A stretch of 64,000 nt of DNA from Pilimelia columellifera (GTDB lineage: Bacteria > Actinomycetota > Actinomycetes > Mycobacteriales > Micromonosporaceae), in contig NZ_BAAARY010000006.1 of the NCBI RefSeq assembly GCF_039532605.1, forward strand, positions 1-64,000, written 5' to 3'. The position numbers and the translations under genes are program-made. Below, piece after piece: positions 26,374 to 34,808 of the stretch. The notes under the pieces were generated by a model. That model saw only the letters and a program-made list of their open reading frames with translations. It did no database searches and had not been told where the DNA came from. The first letter of the stretch is position 1, and each line of letters opens with the position of its first letter.

Positions 26374-26406
26374 GTGAATGAATAGTGAACAGATGATGAA
26401 CCAACC
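26374..26406. promoter_or_regulatory. PHO box upstream of the DUF47-pit operon
   Basis: Three direct 11-nt units lie end to end: GTGAATGAATA (26374-26384), GTGAACAGATG (26385-26395) and ATGAACCAACC (26396-26406). On the other strand they read as GTTCAY-type repeats, the pattern bound by PhoP/RegX3 in actinobacteria. The box lies 124 bases before the DUF47 start codon. The cognate regulator pair is encoded at 60.8-62.8 kb. Confidence 0.88.
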
Positions 26407-26530
26407 TTGGGGGAGGGGGATTGGATTTCTTGTCGGCGGCGGCGTTACCTAGCATTCGCAGCGAGTTCACTCGACATTCGATCGCCGGAGCCCCGGGGAT
26501 CTCACCGATGCGGCTATGAGGTGCTCCGCT

Positions 26531-27157
26531 GTGAAGTTTTCCTTCCGCCCTTCCGAGGGCGCGTTCTACGAGCTGTTCACGAAGGCGGCGCAGAACCTCG
26601 TCCGGGGCACGGAGCTGCTGACCGAGCTCGCGCTGCCCGGGGTGGACGTCCAGTCGGTCAGTGAGCGGCTGGTCGAGGTCGAGCACGACAGCGACGACTT
26701 GACCCACGAGCTCTACAACAAGATCAACTCGACGTTCATCACGCCGTTCGACCGGGAGGACATCTACCGGCTCGGTTCGCTGCTCGACGACGTCATGGAC
26801 CACCTCGAAGGCGCCGGCAGCCTCATCTACCTGTACGGCCTCACCGAGCTGCCCGCGCTGCCGCGCGAGCTGCATGAGCTGGTCAACGTCCTCGACCAAC
26901 AGTCCAAGGTCACCGCCGCCGCGATGCCGCGACTCAAAGCGATGAAGGACATGGCCGACTACTGGGTCGAGATCAACCGCCTGGAGAACGAAGGCGACCG
27001 CGCCTACCGGATGCTGCTGGTCCGGCTCTTCTCCGGCGAGTACGACGCCCTCACCGTGCTCAAGATGAAGGAGGTCGCCGACGAGCTGGAAGCGGCCTGC
27101 GACGCCTTCGAGCACGTCGCGAACACCGTCGAGACCATCGCGGTCAAGGAGTCCTGA
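26531..27157 (+). CDS. DUF47 PhoU-like phosphate transport accessory protein
   Basis: 208 residues, almost entirely helical, of the DUF47 (PhoU-like, TIGR00153-related) family: EGAFYELFTKAAQNL at the start, then LVEVEHDSDDLTHELYNKINSTFITPFDREDIYRL with the acidic E-x-x-x-D metal-binding pattern. These proteins pair with Pit transporters and modulate low-affinity phosphate uptake. GTG 26531 (MKFSFRPSEG) matches the family N-terminus; the frame extends to ATG 26516. pit follows four bases after the stop, so they form one operon behind the PHO box. Confidence 0.93.
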   Translation: MKFSFRPSEGAFYELFTKAAQNLVRGTELLTELALPGVDVQSVSERLVEVEHDSDDLTHELYNKINSTFITPFDREDIYRLGSLLDDVMDHLEGAGSLIYLYGLTELPALPRELHELVNVLDQQSKVTAAAMPRLKAMKDMADYWVEINRLENEGDRAYRMLLVRLFSGEYDALTVLKMKEVADELEAACDAFEHVANTVETIAVKES

Positions 27158-27161
27158 CCGC

Positions 27162-28163
27162 ATGAGTCCCGAGTTCATCGCCGTCGTGGCGGTGATCGTG
27201 GCGGCGCTGGTGTTCGACTACACCAACGGCTTCCACGACGCCGCCAACGCCATCGCCACCTCAGTCTCCACCCGGGCGTTGACGCCCAAGGTCGCCCTCG
27301 GGGTGGCCGCGATCGGCAACCTCGCTGGCGCGTTTCTCGGGGGTAACGTCGCCAAGACGGTCGGGTCCGGGATCGTGGATCTCCCCACCGGCATGGAGAG
27401 CCTGGGCATCGTCTTCGCCGGCGTCATCGGCGCCATCGCCTGGAACCTCATCACCTGGTACTTCGGGCTGCCGTCCTCCTCGTCGCACGCCCTCATCGGT
27501 GGGCTCATCGGCGCGACGCTGTTCGCCTCGGGAATCGTCCAGTGGGACGTCATCGTCGCGAAGGTCGTGGTGCCGATGGTGGCCTCGCCGCTGGTCGGCC
27601 TGGTGCTCGGCGCCTGCGTCATGCTCGCCGTGATGTGGATCTTCCGTCGGGGCAACCCGGCGAAGCTCAACCGCGGGTTCCGGCTCGCCCAGTCGGCCTC
27701 GGCTGTCGCGATGGCCTTCGGTCACGGCATGCAGGACGCGGCCAAGACGATGGGCATCATCGTGTTGGCCCTCTACACCGGCGGCTACCAGGACAACAAC
27801 ACCGACATCCCGCTCTGGGTCTTCTTCTCCTCTGCCGCTGTGCTCGCCCTGGGCACCTATGCCGGCGGGTGGCGGATCATCCGCACCCTGGGCCGTCGAG
27901 TGATCCACCTCGACCCGCCGGCGGGCTTCGCGGCGGAGTCGGTCGCCTCGGCGGTCCTGTACACCGCGGCGGCCTTCTCGATGCCTATCTCCACCACCCA
28001 CACCATCACCTCGGCGATCATGGGCGTCGGCGCGACGAAGAAGTTCTCGGCCGTCCGTTGGGGCGTGGCCGGGAACATCGTCACCGCCTGGGTCCTGACG
28101 ATCCCGGGGGCGGCGGCCATCGCCTGCGTCGTGCACCTGGCGGTCGTGCCGCTGTTCGGCTGA
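27162..28163 (+). CDS. pit: Low-affinity inorganic phosphate transporter, PiT family
   Basis: 333 residues with about ten helices. The PiT signatures are duplicated: NGFHDAANAIATSVSTRAL near the N-terminus and GHGMQDAAKTMGIIVLAL in the second half, plus ISTTHTITSAIMGVGATKKF. It cotransports metal-phosphate or phosphate with protons across the membrane. It is co-transcribed with the DUF47 gene. The repeats upstream suggest control by phosphate through RegX3/PhoP. Confidence 0.96.
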   Translation: MSPEFIAVVAVIVAALVFDYTNGFHDAANAIATSVSTRALTPKVALGVAAIGNLAGAFLGGNVAKTVGSGIVDLPTGMESLGIVFAGVIGAIAWNLITWYFGLPSSSSHALIGGLIGATLFASGIVQWDVIVAKVVVPMVASPLVGLVLGACVMLAVMWIFRRGNPAKLNRGFRLAQSASAVAMAFGHGMQDAAKTMGIIVLALYTGGYQDNNTDIPLWVFFSSAAVLALGTYAGGWRIIRTLGRRVIHLDPPAGFAAESVASAVLYTAAAFSMPISTTHTITSAIMGVGATKKFSAVRWGVAGNIVTAWVLTIPGAAAIACVVHLAVVPLFG

Positions 28164-28352
28164 CAAGCTCCTGCGGAGAGGTCGTGGTCGTCGGCCGGCG
28201 GCCCGGAGGCCGGCGGATCCGGGCTGAGGACCTCCGCCGAGAGTGACGCCACCAGATGATGACTATGCCGTGGGCATGACCGGACGTTCGGCCGGGTACT
28301 CACCTTCACCGGGTACTCATGGCCCGGACCGAGCGAACCGGGGGTGACCGGT

Positions 28353-28583
28353 ATGCCGCACCAACAGCCACATCAGCGACCGTGGACGGCGAAGCGGAAC
28401 GACCAGTTCCAGCACATCAAGGACAGCGCGAAGGTCCGGGACAAGTCACAGGCGTCGGTTGACGAGTCGGTCGCCCGCCGCACGCACGCCCGCAGCGGAC
28501 CGCCGGAGCCGTCGGCCCGGCATGAGGCGCCCGCGGCTCACCACGACGTCGACCCGATCGTGCACATGCCGGAGGGCCAGTAG
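28353..28583 (+). CDS. Small hydrophilic protein (plasmid-stabilisation-like)
   Basis: 76 residues, highly charged and His-rich. The segment WTAKRNDQFQHIKDSAKVRDKS resembles the start of small actinobacterial proteins annotated as plasmid stabilisation proteins (KDERQYEHIKDS type), which are often stress-induced. Their function is unknown, and the link to plasmids is probably a misnomer. ATG 28353 follows GGGGGTG; GTG 28344 is an alternative. Two copies of CCGGGTACTCA (28292 and 28309) precede it; GGGTAC resembles a -10 of SigB/SigF-type stress promoters, but no well-spaced -35 was found. Confidence 0.65.
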   Translation: MPHQQPHQRPWTAKRNDQFQHIKDSAKVRDKSQASVDESVARRTHARSGPPEPSARHEAPAAHHDVDPIVHMPEGQ

Positions 28584-28663
28584 GGAAAGCCCCGATCGTA
28601 GGAAGGGCTGTCGGGCCCCGACGAGCGGCGCCTCCGCCAGCCGGACTGCACTACAGTGGCGCG

Positions 28664-29494
28664 GTGACCGAGCGCAACCGCTGGCCGATGCCCCACTCGC
28701 TGGCCGAAAAGTACGACGCGTACGTCGCGTCAGGGGCATTGCCAGCGGCGCCGCGGGTCGCGGCGACCGTGTTGCTGCTGCGCGCGGCTGATGCCGGCTT
28801 CGAGGTGTACGCGCTGCGTCGGGCGGCGACGATGGCGGCGTTCGGTGGCATGTACGCGTTCCCGGGCGGCAGCGTCGACCCGGCGGACGCGGACGCCGCC
28901 GTGGGTTGGGCCGGCCCCCCGCGGGCCGAGTGGGCCGGGCGGTTGGCGCTGCCGGCGCCGCAGGCTGGGGCGGTGGTGGCCGCCGCGGTTCGGGAGGTCT
29001 TCGAGGAGGCCGGCGTGCTGCTGGCCGGACCCACACCTGACACGGTCCTGGCGGACGTGGACACGCCGGGCTGGGAGGCAGCCCGGCAGGGTCTGCTGGC
29101 CCGCGAGCGCAGTCTGACCGGCGTGCTCACCGATGCCGGTCTGGTTCTACGGTCGGACCTGTTGCGGCCGTGGGCACGCTGGGTCACGCCCAAGTTCGAG
29201 CCGCGCCGTTTCGACACCTATTTCTTCGTGGCGCTGCTGCCGGAGGGCCAACGACCCCGGGACGTCTCCGGCGAGGCGGACGAGACTGTCTGGATCGCCC
29301 CTGACCAGGCCGTCGCCCGGCATGAGCGCGGCGAGATGCCGATGTTGCCGCCGACGCTGACGACCTTGACCGAGCTGGCAGCCTGCCCAGATCTGACGGC
29401 GGCGTGGTCCGCGTCGGGGCGGCGGGACGTCTCCCGGCCGATCGAGCCCGTCGTGGAGCGTGGCTCGGACGGCGCCGCGTTCGCGGTCTTCTGA
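28664..29494 (+). CDS. NUDIX hydrolase (NUDT19-like)
   Basis: 276 residues. A Nudix fold with an expanded Nudix box: GGMYAFPGGSVDPAD, then AVVAAAVREVFEEAGVLLAG carrying the catalytic RE..EE residues. The insertion between the glycine and the REVFEEAG helix is typical of the NUDT7/NUDT19 group, which hydrolyses coenzyme A derivatives. The substrate here is not proven. The last 40 residues (WSASGRRDVSRPIEP) match the group's C-terminal extension. It stands alone. Confidence 0.9.
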   Translation: MTERNRWPMPHSLAEKYDAYVASGALPAAPRVAATVLLLRAADAGFEVYALRRAATMAAFGGMYAFPGGSVDPADADAAVGWAGPPRAEWAGRLALPAPQAGAVVAAAVREVFEEAGVLLAGPTPDTVLADVDTPGWEAARQGLLARERSLTGVLTDAGLVLRSDLLRPWARWVTPKFEPRRFDTYFFVALLPEGQRPRDVSGEADETVWIAPDQAVARHERGEMPMLPPTLTTLTELAACPDLTAAWSASGRRDVSRPIEPVVERGSDGAAFAVF

Positions 29495-29569
29495 GCCACG
29501 TCCGGTCGCGTTGATCAAGCGTGCCAGCGGACGGAACTGACCCGCCGGCACGCCCAGGCGACCGACGCC

Positions 29570-29834
29570 TCAGGCCAGGCGTCGGCCGATCCGACGAGCG
29601 GCGAAGCCGGCGGCGACCAGTAGCAGCCCGGTCGCGATGATGGCGGTCAAGCCGGCGCAGGTGCTCGCGAGGGCCGGTGGCCGCCAGCCGGGCTTCCCGG
29701 ACCCGACGCCGTCCGTCGAGGGCTTCCACATGCGAGTTGGTGATCACCGTGGTGGCCGGCGCGGCGGCCGCGGCGGCGGGACTGATGGACAGCGGTAGGC
29801 CGCTGAGCGTCAACCCGACCGCCAGAGCCAAGGT
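29570..29834 (-). pseudogene. Remnant of a surface-anchored protein gene (signal peptide fused to C-terminal anchor)
   Basis: Two pieces in different frames remain. The first (about 29700-29834) reads LALAVGLTLSGLPLSISPAA, then TTVITNSHVEALDG, like the signal peptide and first residues of actinobacterial anchored-repeat proteins. The second (29570 to about 29690) reads STCAGLTAIIATGLLLVAAG followed by an Arg-rich end and TGA, a C-terminal membrane anchor. The whole repeat region between them is missing and the frame shifts, so the gene is an internal deletion product. It follows directly on the truncated substrate-binding protein gene, which suggests one deletion history for both. Confidence 0.7.
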
Positions 29835-30096
29835 GGTTGGTGAACGCCACGTCGGCTCGGGCGACGACGGCCGCGTCGGCCGGGCTCGGCTCGTAGGAGT
29901 GTGGGTCGCCGCCGGGTGGCACGACCGACGCGACCCGGACGCGTTCGCCGCCGACCTGTCTGGCCAGGTCGGCGATGATCTCGGTGGTGACGGCGACGGC
30001 GATCCGGTCGTCGTCGCCGTCGCGGACCTCGCAGCCTGCGGCGCCGACGAGGGTCAGCGCCACAGCCAGCGACGCCCAGCGCGGGGTGCGCTGCAT
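29830..30096 (-). pseudogene. Truncated zinc/manganese ABC transporter substrate-binding lipoprotein
   Basis: ATG 30096 follows an ideal GGAGGA. The product begins with a lipoprotein signal (ALTLVGAAGC), then the TroA/ZnuA-family start VAVTTEIIADLARQVGGERV, VPPGGDPHSYEPSPAD (first metal-binding His) and ADVAFTNHL. There homology stops: the frame runs on into unrelated Arg/His-rich sequence up to a stop near 29647. About 90 of some 300 residues remain, and no permease or ATPase follows. The FTNHL segment matches the anchored-repeat zinc systems. The 5' region and operator are still intact, so a short lipoprotein might still be made. Confidence 0.78.
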
Positions 30097-30146
30097 GGGG
30101 TCCTCCGGGAACAGAAATCGATGAATTCCCATGAGGCTATCGCATA

Positions 30147-30161
30147 TGAAATCGGTTTTCA
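30147..30161. promoter_or_regulatory. Zur-type operator upstream of the decayed zinc locus
   Basis: TGAAATCGGTTTTCA has matching TGAAA/TTTCA arms and fits the TGAAAATGATTTTCA pattern bound by Zur in actinobacteria with few differences. It lies about 50 bases before the truncated substrate-binding gene, the normal place for zinc repression. Confidence 0.68.
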
Positions 30162-30257
30162 GTATGGTGGTCGTGGGGACGGGCGGGGTCGTCGCCGTGC
30201 GGGCGCTCCCACAGCGACAACCCCGTCACTTCACCGCCTGCGCCACCGGGATGCCTG

Positions 30258-30584
30258 TCAACCAGCGACGGCGGGCGACGCGCCACGGCGTGCGCGGCGG
30301 GTCCGGATCGCGGCCGCGCAGGCGCCGATGATCGTCAGGTTGAGCAGCGCGCCGACGGCGCCGCCGACGAAGACGGCGGCGGCGGAGCCCGACAGGCTCA
30401 TCACCGCGACGCTGCCCGGCGCGGTCACCACGACGAGCCAGAAGTGCTCCCAGCCGGTGGCGGTGTCGCTGCGGAAAGTCCAGATGAGGGCCGGGAACGC
30501 GGCGGCGAGCAGGACCAGTCCGACGTAGATCTTGGCGACGAGGGAGCCGAGAAGGAAGGCGCTGATCCGGCGTACGGCGTTCAT
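30258..30584 (-). CDS. Small membrane protein (SCO4225-like)
   Basis: 108 residues with three hydrophobic helices (about 8-38, 48-72, 74-96), a central WTFRSDTATGWEHFWLVVVTAPGS segment, and an Arg-rich C-terminus. It resembles small Streptomyces membrane proteins of the SCO4225 type, which have no known function. ATG 30584 is chosen; an upstream in-frame GTG/ATG extension is low in quality. It lies between the broken zinc locus and the pst terminator, transcribed alone. Confidence 0.65.
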   Translation of the reverse strand: MNAVRRISAFLLGSLVAKIYVGLVLLAAAFPALIWTFRSDTATGWEHFWLVVVTAPGSVAVMSLSGSAAAVFVGGAVGALLNLTIIGACAAAIRTRRARRGASPAVAG

Positions 30585-30689
30585 GGCTGATCCCAACCTG
30601 GAGGGGTTCCGGCGCTTCCCGCCGGTCACCGATGATCCTGCCGCGGCCACGCCCCGCTGGCCATGAGTATCGATACCCATCTTCCAAGC

Positions 30690-30740
30690 GATCGTGGCCT
30701 GAGCCGGCGGATTCCTGCTTCGCCGGCTCAGGCCACGATC
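30690..30740 (-). terminator. 20-bp perfect hairpin, terminator of the pst operon
   Basis: Bases 30690-30709 pair perfectly with 30721-30740 around an 11-base loop. It begins 44 bases after the pstB stop on the minus strand, the expected position for the end of pstSCAB. No clear T run follows. Confidence 0.85.
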
Positions 30741-30783
30741 ATCGAGAGGCGGCGCCGACGGAGGGGTCGCGCCGCCCGTCGCG

Positions 30784-31653
30784 TCAGCCGAAGCGGCCCG
30801 TGATGTAGTCCTCGGTGCGCTTGTCGGCCGGGTTGGTGAAGATCTTGCCGGTCTCGTTGAACTCGACGAGCCGGCCGTGCCGCACCTCGGCCTCGTCCAG
30901 TTCGGCGGTGAAGAACGCGGTGTAGTGGCTCACCCGCGCCGCCTGCTGCATGTTGTGTGTGACGATGACGATCGTGTACTGGTCCGCCATCTCGTGCATG
31001 AGGTCTTCGATCTTGCTGGTGGCGATCGGGTCCAGCGCCGAACACGGCTCGTCCATGAGGATGACGTCCGGCTGGACGGCGATGGTGCGGGCGATGCACA
31101 GCCGCTGCTGCTGACCGCCGGACAGGGCCAGGCCGGAGGTCCGGAGCTTGTCCTTGACCTCGTCCCACAGCGCGGCGCCGCGGAGGGCCTGCTCCACCAG
31201 GTCGTCCATGCTGTCGACCTGCATGCCGGTGACCCGCGGGCCGTAGGCGATATTGTCATAGATCGACTTGGGGAACGGGTTCGGCTTCTGGAACACCATG
31301 CCGATCCGGCGACGGACCTCGATCGGGTCGACGTCCTTGGCGTACAGGTCCTGGCCGTGGTAGGTGACCGAACCCTTCACCCGGGCGCCCGCTACCAGGT
31401 CGTTCATGCGGTTGAGCGACCGCAGCACCGTCGACTTGCCACAGCCCGACGGGCCGATCATGGCGGTGATCTGGTTCTGCCGGATCTGCATCGACGTCCC
31501 GCGGACCGCCTCGTAGTCGCCGTAGAAGACGCTGACGTCGCGCAGCTCCATCACCGGCGCCGCCTCGGCGGACCGGTGTCCGCCCGGGGCGGACAGCGGG
31601 GTGGGCACGTGGGTGGCGGGTCGGTTCGGGGTGGTGGCGGTGGCGGGAATCAT
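30784..31653 (-). CDS. pstB: Phosphate ABC transporter ATP-binding protein
   Basis: 289 residues. Walker A is GPSGCGKST, the signature is LSGGQQQRL, Walker B is VILMDEPCSALDP and the switch His is in VTHNMQQA, all with PstB-type wording (MVFQKPNPFPKSIYDNIAYGPR). It powers high-affinity phosphate import with PstC and PstA at the membrane. ATG 31653 has a good AGAGGTGA ribosome site; ATG 31698 (MTEPIKPRR) would add 15 residues. Last gene of the operon, followed by a 20-bp hairpin. Confidence 0.97.
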   Translation of the reverse strand: MIPATATTPNRPATHVPTPLSAPGGHRSAEAAPVMELRDVSVFYGDYEAVRGTSMQIRQNQITAMIGPSGCGKSTVLRSLNRMNDLVAGARVKGSVTYHGQDLYAKDVDPIEVRRRIGMVFQKPNPFPKSIYDNIAYGPRVTGMQVDSMDDLVEQALRGAALWDEVKDKLRTSGLALSGGQQQRLCIARTIAVQPDVILMDEPCSALDPIATSKIEDLMHEMADQYTIVIVTHNMQQAARVSHYTAFFTAELDEAEVRHGRLVEFNETGKIFTNPADKRTEDYITGRFG

Positions 31654-31706
31654 CGAGGTCACCTCTTCGGCACGACGGGGCTTGATGGGTTCGGTCATGG
31701 CCGGGG

Positions 31707-32618
31707 TCACCACCGCTTCTGGAACTTGTTGCGCAGGAAGACGGCCGCCGAGTTCATCACCAGGACGATGACCAGCAGCAGCACGATGGCGCCGGCGGCC
31801 AGCTCCTGGAAGGCCGCCTGGGGCTGCACCAGCAACGAGTAGATGTGGATCGGCAGGGCGGTGTAGGCGCTGTCCAGACCGGTCGGGTTGAACGTCACGA
31901 AGCTGAACGCGCCGAGCATGATCAGCGGGGCGGCCTCGCCGATGGCCCGGGACAGCGCCAGGATTGATCCGGTAGCCATTCCGGGGATCGCCGCCGGCAG
32001 CACCTGCCGCGAGATCGTCTGCCACTTGGTGGCCCCGAGCGCGTACGAGGCCTGCCGGATCGACTGCGGGACCGCCCGGATCGCCTCGCGGCTGGAGATG
32101 ATCACAATCGGCAGGACCAGCAGGGCCAGGATCAACGCGGCGCTCTTGATCGAGAAGCCCCAGCCGAAGCCGCGGACGATGATGCCCAGTCCGAGAATGC
32201 CGAAGATGATCGACGGCACGCCGGCCAGGTTCTGGATGTTGAGTTCCAGCAGCCGGTTGTACCAGCGTTCCCGGTTGGCGTACTCCTCCAGGTAGATCGC
32301 GGCCGCGATGCCGGTCGGCAGGCAGAGGGCCGCGGTGACCGAGATGATCCAGAGCGTTCCGGTGATGGCGGACTGAACGCCGGCCTGGTCGATCCGGCTG
32401 ATCCGGCCGGTGGGCATGTTCGTCCACAATCGGGAGTCGAGCCGGCTCCAGCCCTTGTAGATGGCGTAGCCGATGAGCCAGGCCAGGAAAAGTCCGACGA
32501 TTCCCAGGCAGGCCACCAGAGCGACGCGGAACACCGTGTCGGCCGGACGGGACTTCTTCTGGGTCAGCACCTCGCCCAGCGGGGTGGCCCGCTGGACGGG
32601 GGCGGCGGTCACGCTCAC
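31707..32618 (-). CDS. pstA: Phosphate ABC transporter permease PstA
   Basis: 303 residues, six helices, with the binding-protein-dependent permease EAA loop at REAIRAVPQSIRQASYALGATKWQTI. The motif IYLEEYANRERWYNRLLELNIQNLAGVPSIIFGILGLG is diagnostic of PstA. It forms the channel with PstC. Its GTG overlaps the pstC stop by four bases, showing translational coupling. Confidence 0.97.
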   Translation of the reverse strand: MSVTAAPVQRATPLGEVLTQKKSRPADTVFRVALVACLGIVGLFLAWLIGYAIYKGWSRLDSRLWTNMPTGRISRIDQAGVQSAITGTLWIISVTAALCLPTGIAAAIYLEEYANRERWYNRLLELNIQNLAGVPSIIFGILGLGIIVRGFGWGFSIKSAALILALLVLPIVIISSREAIRAVPQSIRQASYALGATKWQTISRQVLPAAIPGMATGSILALSRAIGEAAPLIMLGAFSFVTFNPTGLDSAYTALPIHIYSLLVQPQAAFQELAAGAIVLLLVIVLVMNSAAVFLRNKFQKRW

Positions 32619-33562
32619 TCGTACACCTCTCGGAACTTACGCACCATGCGGATCGACACGGCGTTGAGGACGAAGGTGAAGACGAACAGCAGCGCGCCGA
32701 CGGCGAAGATGCTGTCGTAGTCCAACGTGCCGACCGGCAGGTCGCCCTGGCCGATGTTGGCGATGAACGCGGTCATCGTCGCCGCGCCCTCGCTGAGGTC
32801 GAAGGTGACCCGGTCCGAGCGCAGACCGCCGGCGATCGTCACGATCATCGTCTCGCCCAACGCCCGGGACAGCCCGAGGACGAAGGAGGCGACGATGCCG
32901 GAGATGGCGGCCGGCACGACGACCTTCATGGCGACCTGGCGCTTGGACGAGGCGAGCGCGTACGCGCCCTCGCGCAGACTGCGCGGCACGGCGCTCATCG
33001 CGTCCTCGGACAGGCTGGCGATGGTCGGGACGATCATGATGCCCATGACGACGCCGGCCACCAGCAGGTTCTGGAACTCCGGCGGCTCGCCGCCGGGCCA
33101 GATGTCCCGCAGGATCGGGTTGAGCGCGTTGAGGGCGAAGAAGCCCAGCACGACCGTCGGAATGCCGGCCAGGATCTCCATGATCGGCTTGAGCGTCCGG
33201 CGCGCGCTGTCCGAGGCGTACTCGGCCAGGTAGATCGCCGAGCCGAGGCCCAACGGCACCGCGATGGTGATCGCCACGGCCGTGCTCAGCAGGGTGGAGA
33301 CGACCAGCGGCAGGACGCCGTAGTGCTTGTCGCTGAACGTCGGCGTCCACTTGCCGCCGGTGATGAACTCGACGAAGCTCACTTCCTGGAAGAAGCCGAG
33401 CGTCGGGCCCACCAACGACATGACGATCCCGATGGTCGTCAGGACCGAGACGGTCGCCGCGACGACGAGCAGTGCCGTGATGATGATTTCGAGTGGGCGG
33501 CTGCGGCGCCGCAGGGACGGTCCCGCCCCAGCGGCGCCGCGTGCGGTGTCAACTGTGGACAC
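32615..33562 (-). CDS. pstC: Phosphate ABC transporter permease PstC
   Basis: 315 residues with six helices. The PstC signature runs through FITGGKWTPTFSDKHYGVLPLVVSTL, AIYLAEYAS, EILAGIPTVVLGFFAL and the EAA loop SEDAMSAVPRSLREGAYALASSKRQVA. It partners PstA. GTG 33562 lies two bases after the pstS stop, so the genes form a tight operon read from the PHO box at 34.6 kb. Confidence 0.97.
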   Translation of the reverse strand: MSTVDTARGAAGAGPSLRRRSRPLEIIITALLVVAATVSVLTTIGIVMSLVGPTLGFFQEVSFVEFITGGKWTPTFSDKHYGVLPLVVSTLLSTAVAITIAVPLGLGSAIYLAEYASDSARRTLKPIMEILAGIPTVVLGFFALNALNPILRDIWPGGEPPEFQNLLVAGVVMGIMIVPTIASLSEDAMSAVPRSLREGAYALASSKRQVAMKVVVPAAISGIVASFVLGLSRALGETMIVTIAGGLRSDRVTFDLSEGAATMTAFIANIGQGDLPVGTLDYDSIFAVGALLFVFTFVLNAVSIRMVRKFREVYE

Positions 33563-33563
33563 G

Positions 33564-34520
33564 TCAGCCCTTCAGGCCCGCGAAGTCGGTCTTCAGTTTG
33601 GTCTTCTGCGCCTCGGTCAGGGGCACGAACTTGACCTCCTTGACGATCTCGTCAATGCGCTCGATGTAGAAGTCGATGAACGCCTTGACCTGCGGCTTGG
33701 CCGCGCCCTTGTCGCTGACGTAGATGAACAGCGGGCGCGACAGCGGCTTGTAGGTGTTGGTCTGGGCCGTCTCCAGCGTCGGCGCGACGCAGCCGGCGCC
33801 GCCGTCGACCTGGATGGCGGTGAGCTTGTCGGCGTTCTCCTCGAAGTACGAGAATCCGAAGTAGCCGATGCCGCCCTTCTCGCCGCTGACGCCCTGGACG
33901 AGGACGTTGTCCTGCTCCGAGGCCGTGTAGTCGGTGCGGCTGGCGCCCTCCTCGCCGTTGATCTCGTCGGTGAAGTAGTCGAACGTGCCGGAGTCGGTGC
34001 CCGGACCGAACAGCTTCATCGGCTGGTTCGGGAACTTGGGGTCGACCTGGTTCCAGTTGGTGACCTTGGACTTGGGGCCCCAGATGGTCTTGAGCTGGGG
34101 GACGGTCAGGCAGGTAGCCCAGGTGTTGGCCTTGTTCACCACGACGGTGAGGGCGTCGTTGGCTACCGCCAGCTCGACGAATTTGACGCCGGCCGCCTCG
34201 CAGGCCGCCTTCTCGGTGTCCTTGATCGGACGGGAGGCGTCGGAGATGTCGGTCTCGCCCTTGCAGAACTTCTCGAACCCGCCGCCGGTGCCGGACGTGC
34301 CGACGGAGACGTTCACACCGGGCTGCTCCTCCTTGAAGATCGAGGCAGCGGCGGTGCTCAGCGGGGCGACCGTGCTGGAGCCGTCCACTGAGACGGCGCC
34401 GGACAGCTTGTCGCCGCCGCCCTCGTCGGCGGACTCCGCGTTGTTCGAGCAGCCGGCCAGCGCGAGCGACGCGAGCGTCATGCCAGCGACTACCCGCCGG
34501 GAAAGCACGTTGCGGTTCAC
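33564..34520 (-). CDS. pstS: Phosphate-binding lipoprotein PstS
   Basis: 318 residues. A lipoprotein signal ends at LALAGC, then a periplasmic-binding fold shows the phosphate-contact motifs VDGSSTVAPL, VGTSGTGGGFEKFCKGETDISDASRPI and GPGTDSGTFDYFTDEI. It is membrane-tethered on the outer face and delivers phosphate to PstCA. GTG 34520 follows an AGAGAGG site; more upstream starts would read through the promoter. First gene of pstSCAB; a two-unit PHO box lies about 90 bases upstream. Confidence 0.97.
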   Translation of the reverse strand: MNRNVLSRRVVAGMTLASLALAGCSNNAESADEGGGDKLSGAVSVDGSSTVAPLSTAAASIFKEEQPGVNVSVGTSGTGGGFEKFCKGETDISDASRPIKDTEKAACEAAGVKFVELAVANDALTVVVNKANTWATCLTVPQLKTIWGPKSKVTNWNQVDPKFPNQPMKLFGPGTDSGTFDYFTDEINGEEGASRTDYTASEQDNVLVQGVSGEKGGIGYFGFSYFEENADKLTAIQVDGGAGCVAPTLETAQTNTYKPLSRPLFIYVSDKGAAKPQVKAFIDFYIERIDEIVKEVKFVPLTEAQKTKLKTDFAGLKG

Positions 34521-34609
34521 CTCAGAAAGCCTCTCTGTCGGGGGTCCAGCCGTGGCTGGCCCATCGAAAGCGAAGCTAGGGGGCGGAGGTGACCTTCGTG
34601 CCCGCCACA

Positions 34610-34631
34610 GTTGAACGGCGAGTGAACAGGC
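34610..34631. promoter_or_regulatory. PHO box upstream of pstS
   Basis: Two adjacent 11-nt units with TGAAC cores (GTTGAACGGCG at 34610-34620, AGTGAACAGGC at 34621-34631) and a weaker third (GAAAC) follow the PhoP/RegX3 box pattern. Further isolated TGAAC motifs occur at 34649 and 34678. The whole 34521-34808 region holds no gene and is the pst promoter. Confidence 0.82.
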
Positions 34632-34808
34632 GAAACCTTCTGTATAGCTGAACACTGAGAGCAAGATGTCCGTTACGTGAACCGATTCCCGACATACGTG
34701 TCAAGAGGTATTTCAGGCAAAGCCGGACGCCTACCCGCCAAAGTGGACGATCCGTGCGGCGATGGTTACGCCCCCCACGGGTGAGAACGGAGCAGCACGT
34801 CAAAAGGT

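Noticed and set aside
30784..32427. 547-codon frame suggesting a PstA-PstB fusion
   Set aside because: The N-terminal part is an out-of-frame reading of pstA. PstB starts at 31653 (or 31698) after the pstA stop.
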